A stretch of 24,686 bases of DNA from Oscillospiraceae bacterium (lineage in GTDB: Bacteria; Bacillota; Clostridia; Oscillospirales; CAG-272), in contig SVQJ01000004.1 in the NCBI GenBank assembly GCA_015065395.1, positions 1 to 24,686 of the forward strand, given 5' to 3'. Positions within the stretch are counted from its first letter, which is position 1; each line of letters starts with the position of its first letter. Below, piece by piece: positions 15,544-22,304 of the stretch. The notes beneath the pieces were generated by a model. That model saw only the letters and a program-made list of their open reading frames with translations. It was not told where the DNA came from and searched no databases. A program made the position numbers and the translations under genes.

Positions 15544-15612
15544 GATTTTGTAAATACCGAAAACCTCTAACCGCAATTTATATTTGTGAATCTCACAAGG
15601 GAAGGATCTTTT

Positions 15613-16146
15613 ATGAAGCACTATCTCGTTATCGTAGACATACAAAAGGATTTTGTGGACGGTGCACTGGGCACTGCCGAGGCCGTTTCCATCATTGAAA
15701 ATGCCTGCCGGAAAATAAAAGACTTTGACGGAAGGATATTCGTCACATACGACACCCATTCCGATGATTATATGAAAAGCGCAGAGGGCAAAAAGCTCCC
15801 TGTTCCCCATTGCATCAAGGGAACAGAAGGCTGGGAGCTTGACAGAAGAATCGCCCTCGCCCTCGAAGGGCGGGAGTTCACCTCCGTTGAAAAGCCCACC
15901 TTCGGCTCTGCGAGTCTCCCCGTGCTTATCGGCATAGACAGCACGGAAAGCAAAGCGGAGGATTTTGATATCACCCTGATCGGTCTTTGCACCGATATCT
16001 GCGTCGTTTCAAACGCCCTCATCTTAAAGGCCGCATTCCCCGAAAAGGAGATCTATGTTGATTCCTCCTGCTGCGCCGGCGTTACCCCTGAAAGTCACGA
16101 TGCAGCGCTCCTTACCATGAAAATGTGCCAGATAAACGTTATTTAA
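15613..16146 (+). CDS. pncA: Nicotinamidase / cysteine hydrolase
   Basis: The 177-residue protein is an isochorismatase-fold cysteine hydrolase. The catalytic triad is readable: Asp9 (VDIQKDF), Lys94 (VEKPTFGS) and Cys130 in GLCTDICV. D47 and H49 of YDTHSDD sit where nicotinamidases bind metal. The next gene encodes nicotinate phosphoribosyltransferase, so the reaction nicotinamide to nicotinate is well supported by context. ATG 15613 is set by GGGAAGGA six bases upstream; a longer GTG frame lacks a site. The usual length for small nicotinamidases is 180-210, so it is compact but complete. Confidence 0.88.
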   Translation: MKHYLVIVDIQKDFVDGALGTAEAVSIIENACRKIKDFDGRIFVTYDTHSDDYMKSAEGKKLPVPHCIKGTEGWELDRRIALALEGREFTSVEKPTFGSASLPVLIGIDSTESKAEDFDITLIGLCTDICVVSNALILKAAFPEKEIYVDSSCCAGVTPESHDAALLTMKMCQINVI

Positions 16147-16226
16147 CACGCACTTTTGAAATGAAAGCAGCGTGAAGGAAAAAATAAAGTTTCAGCCCTC
16201 ACCCTTTCACATTCAAGCTCTCCCCG

Positions 16227-16303
16227 AAAACGCCCCGAGGCGTTTTGCCCCTCAGCTAAGCTCAGCAAAGCTTCAATATATTTTTGCCGCCGCTGGGCGG
16301 CGG
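16227..16303 (+). promoter_or_regulatory. Two hairpins in the pncA-pncB gap
   Basis: The 170-base gap between pncA and the pncB start holds AAAACGCC-CCGA-GGCGTTTT (16227-16246) and CCGCCGC-TGG-GCGGCGG (16287-16303). The second, all G/C, ends two bases before the TGGAG binding site of pncB and could limit its translation. The first could be a weak terminator. I do not recognise a known riboswitch class. Confidence 0.4.
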
Positions 16304-16316
16304 AATGGAGATCGTT

Positions 16317-17522
16317 ATGAAATTACAGCCCATAGTAGTTTCCCTTCTGGATACTGATCTATACAAATTCAATATGAATCAGGTCATTTTCCATAAGCAC
16401 ACCGCCCTTTGCGGAGAATATCATTTCAAATGCAGAAACAGCGGCGTTGTTTTCACCCCGGAAATGCTTTGCGAGATAAATGAACAGATAGACCATCTCT
16501 GCAAATTGCGATTCCGCAAAGCAGAGCTTGAATATCTCCACTCTATCCGATTTATAAAGGACGATTATGTGGAATTTCTCCGTTTGTGGCATCCGATCCG
16601 TGATTATGTGACAGCTTCCCTTTCCGAAAGCGGAGAGCTTTCCGTTGTTGTCAAGGGCCCGCTCTTCTCCGCAATGCAGTTTGAAATATATCTTCTCGAG
16701 ATCATAAACGAGGTATATTTTCGCATGAATTTCGACTACGATGCTCTGGTAAAAAGTGCAAGAGAGCGTCTTGATGAAAAAATAGATGCCTTCACCAACG
16801 GGAAATATACGTTCAGATTTGCGGAGTTCGGCTGCCGCCGCCGTCTCTCCCGGGAATGGGAGGACGAGGAGGTAGGCAGGCTCGTGCGCGAGGTTCCAAA
16901 CTGCGTGGGCACCTCAAACGTTTATTTTGCCATGAAATACAAGGTCACCCCCATAGGTACCTTTGCCCATGAGTTCGTGCAGATGTATCAGGGCATAGAT
17001 TCCATCCCCCTCGCCTATACAAATTATTATGCAATGAAGGACTGGTACGCAGAATACGAGGGCGATAACGGTACCGCTCTTACCGACACCGTTACAACCG
17101 ATCTCTTTCTTTTGGACTTCAACCGTTCCATGGTGAACAACTATTCAGGCGTGCGCCACGATAGCGGAGACCCTTACAAGTGGGGGGAAAAGATCATCGC
17201 CCATTACGAAAAATACGGAGTTGATCCAAAAACAAAGCAGCTTCTGTTCAGCGACGGGCTGGATTTCGATTCTGCCCAAAAGCTGTACGATTACTTCAAG
17301 GATCGGGCAAAGGTCTCCTTCGGCATCGGTACCTTCTGCTCAAACGACACCTATGAGAGCGCGCTGAATATCGTAATAAAGCTTCAGTACGTAAACGGCC
17401 GCCCCGTGGCAAAGCTTTCAGATACCCCCGGTAAAGCCATGTGCCCCGATACGGAATATCTTGAATACCTGAGAAAAAGTGTGGACTTCAGAATTAACAG
17501 ACAAAAGGATAAAAATATATGA
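16317..17522 (+). CDS. pncB: Nicotinate phosphoribosyltransferase
   Basis: The 401-residue enzyme makes nicotinate mononucleotide from nicotinate and PRPP. Recognisable motifs: LLDTDLYKFNMNQ at the start, EFGCRRRLS, GTSNVYFAMK, GTFAHEF with the histidine that is phosphorylated by ATP in this family, and RHDSGDPYKWGEK followed by FSDGLDF for phosphate binding. Length matches short bacterial PncB. ATG 16317 is chosen for the TGGAG site at correct spacing; longer starts would place the upstream hairpin inside the coding region. Its TGA overlaps the glycosidase ATG (ATGA). Confidence 0.95.
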   Translation: MKLQPIVVSLLDTDLYKFNMNQVIFHKHTALCGEYHFKCRNSGVVFTPEMLCEINEQIDHLCKLRFRKAELEYLHSIRFIKDDYVEFLRLWHPIRDYVTASLSESGELSVVVKGPLFSAMQFEIYLLEIINEVYFRMNFDYDALVKSARERLDEKIDAFTNGKYTFRFAEFGCRRRLSREWEDEEVGRLVREVPNCVGTSNVYFAMKYKVTPIGTFAHEFVQMYQGIDSIPLAYTNYYAMKDWYAEYEGDNGTALTDTVTTDLFLLDFNRSMVNNYSGVRHDSGDPYKWGEKIIAHYEKYGVDPKTKQLLFSDGLDFDSAQKLYDYFKDRAKVSFGIGTFCSNDTYESALNIVIKLQYVNGRPVAKLSDTPGKAMCPDTEYLEYLRKSVDFRINRQKDKNI

Positions 17523-19228
17523 ACTACAAAATTTATTCAGAAGACAAAAAAGCTAAGCTTTCCCTTCGTTCATCGGAAGCGGACGGCATTACCCTTCTTT
17601 ACGTAGAGCTTGTTCATGACGAGCCCTGCGTTCCCGAAAAATTCACGGTGGAATGGGAGATCCCCGCCACAGATACATACTCTTTCTGGGGTCCCAATGT
17701 TTCAACAAACCGTAATCTTGCACCCAACTGGGGACCGAGAATCACCGATGCGCGCCTTGCCGCAGGTGCTCCCGTTCACGCGATCATTTCCCCAAATGAT
17801 AAAAATCGCCTGACGATAGCGCTCTCCGACCCTATGATCCCCACCAATATATCTACAGGTGTCAGCGAAGAAACTGCCCTTATGGTATGCAAGGCAGAAT
17901 TCTTTACAAAGCCCACCTCAGCTATCAAGAGCTACAGCGCAACTGTTCGCCTGGATTACAGAGCTCTGAACTATTGCGATACCATCCGCGACAGCGTTAC
18001 CTGGTGGGAAACGAATTGCGGCTACCAGAGCGCACCTGTTCCCGAAAGTGCCCGCCTTCCCATGGATTCTCTCTGGTACAGCTTCCATCAAACCCTTGAT
18101 TTTGATGAAATACTCCGCGAATGCCGTCTGGCTAAGCCTCTCGGCCTTGATACCGTTATTATAGATGACGGCTGGCAGACCGTGGATTTCGGAAGAGGAT
18201 ACGCTTATTGCGGCGACTGGAAGCCCCTCGGCCTTCCCCGTATTGCAGAGCTGGTGCAAAAGATCCATGAAATAGGAATGAAGGTCATCCTTTGGTACTC
18301 CGTTCCCTTCCTCGGCATATATGCCGAAAAATACGAGGAGCTTCGAAATTATACACTTTACAGCCTTTTTGACGATACCACCTACGCCCTTGACCCCCGA
18401 TACAAAAAGGTTCGAGATTATCTTATAGATATCTATGAAACCGCCGTGCGCGACTGGAAGCTTGACGGACTGAAGCTTGATTTTATCGACTCCTTCTGTC
18501 TGGGAAGCGAGGAGGGCAAGCCCGTTCAGGAAAGAGACTATACCTCTCTTGAGGACGGAGTTGATGCTTTGATGCGCGAGGTTCGTGAAAAGCTCTGCTC
18601 CATAGATCCCGAAATTATGATCGAATTCCGTCAAAGCTATATCGGTCCCGCGATCAGAAAGTACGGCAATATGCTCAGAGTCGGAGACTGCCCCTGCGAT
18701 GCACTTGCCAACAGAAGAGCCATCATAGACCTGCGCTTAACCTCCGGAAAGACCGCTGTTCACTCGGATATGCTTATGTGGAACGCAGACGATAAAGTTG
18801 AAAACGTTGCCCTGCAGCTTGCAAGCACCCTTTTCTCTGTTCCCCAGATATCCGTTCATCTTGATAAGATCCCCGAAAGCCATAAAAAGGCTCTCGCCTT
18901 CTATCTTGATTTCTGGAGAAAAAACCGTGATGTTCTCCTGGACGGCACTCTTTATGCCTCAGCCCCCTGCACCGTCTATAGCCGTGCATACTCCAAAAAG
19001 GGCAAAAAGGCTGTTTGGGCAGCATACGAAAACCCCGTGGTGGATATCGACTGCGATGATCTTTGCGCTGTTAACTGCTCCTGTCACGAGCATCTTTATA
19101 TCGACGGCAAAAAAGGAAAGCATTTCACAACGGTCAACTGCATGGGTGAGACCGTCTCCGAGGGTGTTATAGAAAACGCCACCCAAAAGCTTCCCGTTCC
19201 CACAGCCGGCATGGTATTTATTAAATAA
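17519..19228 (+). CDS. GH36-type alpha-galactosidase-like glycoside hydrolase
   Basis: The 569-residue protein has an N-terminal beta domain (about 1-150) and a TIM barrel typical of clan GH-D. Motifs: IIDDGWQ (214-220), DGLKLDF with probable nucleophile Asp321, RQSYIGP, and RVGDCPCD with probable acid/base Asp390. A short beta domain ends the protein. It lacks a signal peptide, so it should act in the cytoplasm on imported sugars. At this length it is shorter than typical GH36 alpha-galactosidases (about 700), so the exact substrate is open. It overlaps pncB by four bases, an unexpected partner for NAD salvage. No sugar transporter is nearby. Confidence 0.8.
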   Translation: MNYKIYSEDKKAKLSLRSSEADGITLLYVELVHDEPCVPEKFTVEWEIPATDTYSFWGPNVSTNRNLAPNWGPRITDARLAAGAPVHAIISPNDKNRLTIALSDPMIPTNISTGVSEETALMVCKAEFFTKPTSAIKSYSATVRLDYRALNYCDTIRDSVTWWETNCGYQSAPVPESARLPMDSLWYSFHQTLDFDEILRECRLAKPLGLDTVIIDDGWQTVDFGRGYAYCGDWKPLGLPRIAELVQKIHEIGMKVILWYSVPFLGIYAEKYEELRNYTLYSLFDDTTYALDPRYKKVRDYLIDIYETAVRDWKLDGLKLDFIDSFCLGSEEGKPVQERDYTSLEDGVDALMREVREKLCSIDPEIMIEFRQSYIGPAIRKYGNMLRVGDCPCDALANRRAIIDLRLTSGKTAVHSDMLMWNADDKVENVALQLASTLFSVPQISVHLDKIPESHKKALAFYLDFWRKNRDVLLDGTLYASAPCTVYSRAYSKKGKKAVWAAYENPVVDIDCDDLCAVNCSCHEHLYIDGKKGKHFTTVNCMGETVSEGVIENATQKLPVPTAGMVFIK

Positions 19229-19240
19229 TCGCACGGTCAC

Positions 19241-19290
19241 AAAAAGCCTTGTAAAAGCATTATTTCAGCGTTTACAAGGCTTTCTCTTTT
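19241..19290 (+). terminator. Intrinsic terminator after the glycosidase
   Basis: GCCTTGTAAA pairs with TTTACAAGGC, flanked by AAA/TTT, then TTTCTCTTTT. It ends the pncA-pncB-glycosidase unit and lies before repeat copy D. Confidence 0.85.
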
Positions 19291-19318
19291 AGAGTGAGGG
19301 ATTTGACGCGGTTTTATC

Positions 19319-19701
19319 GTTCTTTCCTTGAAAGGAAAGAACCCAGCTTGTCGATAAAGTTATCGACAAGCTGCTTCGGACTGTCGAGAAGGATGCAGAT
19401 TTCGTTTTTCGGGGCTCGTCGGCGTACAAAGGTACGACAGAGACCCGAAAAACGAAAAGCTTGAGCCCCCTGGAAAAACAGGGGGCTCTTATGGCTTTTG
19501 TGAATTATAATTTCAGTCTATTTGATCGGCAGAGTTTGTTTTTTGTCACGCTTTGCTATGACTTTTCTGCGTTCTGCGCCTTTTTCGACAGTCTGATGAC
19601 GCGCCTTTTGCCTTGCAATATTTAGCGAAACCCACGCTTAAAGTTTTTTGCAGAGCTTTTTTTCAAAAAAGCGACCGTTTCTTCTATACAAACCGCAATT
19701 T
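19319..19701 (-). repeat. Structured interspersed repeat, copy D (reverse, rebuilt interior)
   Basis: This copy is 383 bases. Both ends match the family: the palindromic right end at 19319-19342, and the left end (AAGGCAAAAGGCG... to ...ACGGTCGC, GCGGTTT) at about 19600-19701 on the reverse strand. The interior differs. Instead of the 28-bp hairpin it carries three unrelated hairpins: 14-bp arms at 19344-19373, 14-bp arms at 19400-19457 and 10-bp arms GAGCCCCCTG/CAGGGGGCTC at 19463-19488. It lies between the glycosidase and the reverse-strand kinase, another convergent junction. Confidence 0.83.
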
Positions 19702-19712
19702 GAAGGTGTATA

Positions 19713-21380
19713 TCAGAACATACTTTCCATTGTCGAAAGGTCAATTATCTTCCATTTCGATCCGATTTTCACAGCAAACAGCTCGCTGCTCTCCGTTTCG
19801 GATTCTCCGTTTCCTTCTATGGTAGCATCGAAATAAACGTACTTGGCTTCTTCTATATCCTCAGCTGCGATAACAGATTTGCCAAGATCATAGAGAATAG
19901 AATTATAATCATCAAGGATCTCCTCTATCTCATACGTTGAAAGTGTTTCTTCATCCTCTATAGAAAAATAGGTCTTATATCCCTTTCCGAACTCATCTTC
20001 AAGATCAGCTTTGGCTTGGGAACCGCTCTCCTTCAGCTCTCTTTTCATTTCCTCGCGGGACATATCGAGACCATAGTCACCGTAGCTTTCATAAACATAG
20101 TCTATATAGTCATCTAAACTGATATCGCCTGCCTGCCATGCAAACATACCTTCAATATCATTATCCATCATGCAATTAACATATCCTTCCACAGCCTTTT
20201 CACAGGTGCTTGCGCCCTTATAGGCATTACCGCCGCCGTCACCACCGGAGAGGATTATGATAAGAACAACAACGACCGCCACTGCCACCGCTCCAAGGGC
20301 TATGAACAGAGGCTTTTTGTTCTTCTTTCGGGGAAGATAGACAGGACCGCCAACCACGGGATTACCTCCGTACACCGTGGTTTCGGTGCCTTGGATCCCC
20401 TGATCGTTATTGCGCACCGGCGCCGACTCTCCCTTCAGAGCGCAAAGGAGCTCATCCACCGTCTGGAATCTGTCCTTTTGAAAAACTCCCATTCCGCGCA
20501 TGATAGCATTCTCGATAACGGGATTTACAGAAAAGCCAAGCTCGGAGGGCCTTTTAAGCTGATCGCTGAAAACTCTCTCGTTGGAATCATCCGGCGTCTT
20601 TCCCGTGATACATTTATACATGGTCGCCGAAAGGGCATATACGTCAGTCCATGCACCCTGGTTACCGCGGCTTCTGTACTGCTCCTCAGGAGCGTACCCG
20701 TGCTTGAGCATCACTGAAAGGCTCTTGTTTGCCTCGGCAGAGACCGTTCTCGCGGCACCGAAATCAAGAAGCTTTACACCGTTTCTTGTCAAGCGGATGT
20801 TATCGGGACTTATATCCCTGTGGATAAGCCCCTGAGCGTGCACCTTTGTAAGAGCACGCATCACCGGCTCCAATATCTGCACAACGTATTCCGCAGGCAT
20901 GGGGCCGTATTTCATCAAATGCTCCTTAAGATCCATGCCCTCCAGATATTCCATAACTATGTACGCCGTATTGTTCGCCTCAAAGAAACTGCGCACGTGC
21001 ACAATACCCTCTTCGCCCGAGAACATGGCAAGGGTCTTTGCCTCGATCATGAAACGGCTTCTGCCCTTTTCATAGAACTCACGTCCGTCTGCCGATATGC
21101 TGTAGTACACCGTGGGAGAAACGGTGTTTGATCGGTTCACATATCCGTTGGGGTAATATTCCTTGACGGCAACCTTTTCGCCGCTTGTAATATCAATACC
21201 TACATAAGTAATGCCAAATCCGCCCTCCCCCAGAGCCTTTCCGATAAGGATCGTACCGTTCAAAAGAGTTCCGGGAAAAAGATGGTGGGGAGGAACCTCA
21301 ACCTTTGTGGGCTTTGAACAATGGGGGCAAATATCATCAGAAAGCCCGATCTCGCTCATACAATTAAAACAATATCTCAT
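19713..21380 (-). CDS. Zinc-ribbon Ser/Thr protein kinase with one membrane segment
   Basis: The 555-residue protein begins with a zinc ribbon (Cys4, Cys7, Cys18, Cys21). The kinase domain (about 43-315) has the loop GEGGFG, beta-3 Lys73 (VAVKEYYP), HRDISPDN (187-194, catalytic Asp189), DFG (206-208) and GYAPEEQY. HRDIS has Ser where most kinases have Lys, as in the kinase at 22305. A juxtamembrane linker contains GTETTVYGG, a possible phospho-site. A membrane segment (about 357-378) leads to an outer domain of about 175 residues, acidic and unrecognised; there are no PASTA repeats. The start follows the PP2C stop by 15 bases, giving a phosphatase-kinase operon. Confidence 0.92.
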   Translation of the reverse strand: MRYCFNCMSEIGLSDDICPHCSKPTKVEVPPHHLFPGTLLNGTILIGKALGEGGFGITYVGIDITSGEKVAVKEYYPNGYVNRSNTVSPTVYYSISADGREFYEKGRSRFMIEAKTLAMFSGEEGIVHVRSFFEANNTAYIVMEYLEGMDLKEHLMKYGPMPAEYVVQILEPVMRALTKVHAQGLIHRDISPDNIRLTRNGVKLLDFGAARTVSAEANKSLSVMLKHGYAPEEQYRSRGNQGAWTDVYALSATMYKCITGKTPDDSNERVFSDQLKRPSELGFSVNPVIENAIMRGMGVFQKDRFQTVDELLCALKGESAPVRNNDQGIQGTETTVYGGNPVVGGPVYLPRKKNKKPLFIALGAVAVAVVVVLIIILSGGDGGGNAYKGASTCEKAVEGYVNCMMDNDIEGMFAWQAGDISLDDYIDYVYESYGDYGLDMSREEMKRELKESGSQAKADLEDEFGKGYKTYFSIEDEETLSTYEIEEILDDYNSILYDLGKSVIAAEDIEEAKYVYFDATIEGNGESETESSELFAVKIGSKWKIIDLSTMESMF

Positions 21381-21395
21381 ATAATCCTCAAAATC

Positions 21396-22103
21396 TTACT
21401 GTTTCATCAAAGCAACAGCGGTATTATTATCATTGTTTGCAGGGATCCTGGTTTTGTGTATAGCTCTCATTTTTTCTATCCACTGCCCGGGGGATGCACT
21501 CTCAAGCTTTGCTCCTATCATCTCATTTTCGAGAACGTACTCCCAAAGTCCGTCCGAGCAGAGAAGAAGAGAATCGTAGCTGTCATTGGAAATGACTCTG
21601 ATATCCGCCTTTGCCTCATCACTGCCGCCTAAGGCACGAACGAGAATGTTTCTGTCGCAATGGGTACGTATCTGATCAAAAGTTATCTCCCCTGCGGCAA
21701 CCGCCATCTGGGAAGCGCTGTGATCGGTGGACATATACGCGATACCATTATCCTTGAAAGCATATATCCTGCTGTCACCCACATGGCAGAGCACCGTGTC
21801 CTTTGCCCTGATCCAGGCAATGGTGACGGTGGTCTTCATTTTCCGCCCCGTTTCCTGCTGCTTTCTTTTGATCTCAAAATTTGCAATGGAAACCGCACGG
21901 GCAGGATCAAATTCTCCGCCTGCGTAAAAATCCTTTTTTATACAATCTATGCACAAAGCGGATGCAACCTCGCCCGAGTCATGACCTCCGAGACCGTCAG
22001 CCACCATAAGCAAAATGCCGTTCTCGGAAAAATCCGCAAAAAGAGCATCCTCGTTGTTGCCCCTTCCACCCACATCGCTGTAAAAATCAATCAAGCATTT
22101 CAT
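21396..22103 (-). CDS. PP2C-family protein Ser/Thr phosphatase
   Basis: The 235-residue single-domain phosphatase resembles PrpC/Stp. All metal-site motifs are present: GNNEDALF near the start, VADGLGGHDSGEVAS, CHVGDSRIY, STDHSAS, CSDGLWEY, and a final NDNNTAVAL. It should reverse phosphorylation by the co-transcribed kinase and perhaps by the divergent kinase at 22305. ACGGAGG precedes the ATG, and a TTGAAA-17-TATAAT promoter lies upstream. No membrane segment, so cytoplasmic. Phosphatase first, kinase second is the usual order in Bacillota. Confidence 0.95.
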   Translation of the reverse strand: MKCLIDFYSDVGGRGNNEDALFADFSENGILLMVADGLGGHDSGEVASALCIDCIKKDFYAGGEFDPARAVSIANFEIKRKQQETGRKMKTTVTIAWIRAKDTVLCHVGDSRIYAFKDNGIAYMSTDHSASQMAVAAGEITFDQIRTHCDRNILVRALGGSDEAKADIRVISNDSYDSLLLCSDGLWEYVLENEMIGAKLESASPGQWIEKMRAIHKTRIPANNDNNTAVALMKQ

Positions 22104-22145
22104 AAACTGACCTCCGTTTCATCAGGTCTTTTACCGTAATACATA

Positions 22146-22174
22146 ATTATACCATAAAAACGATTCTTTTTCAA
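22146..22174 (-). promoter_or_regulatory. Promoter for the PP2C-kinase operon
   Basis: Reverse strand: TTGAAA (22169-22174), 17-base spacer, TATAAT (22146-22151). Confidence 0.85.
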
Positions 22175-22230
22175 TACAAGATTTCGGTTTGTCGGAATTT
22201 TTCTGCTAAAAATAATTTTTTCAAATACCG

Positions 22231-22258
22231 TTGATACCGTGCGGATTTGTGTTATAAT
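22231..22258 (+). promoter_or_regulatory. Promoter for the RCC1 kinase gene
   Basis: TTGATA (22231-22236), 16-base spacer, TATAAT (22253-22258). The implied RNA start near 22265 rules out the upstream in-frame start at 22239. Confidence 0.75.
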
Positions 22259-22304
22259 AAACTGTCAATGTATGATGATTTATTGGAAAGGAGGTCCATA
22301 CAAC

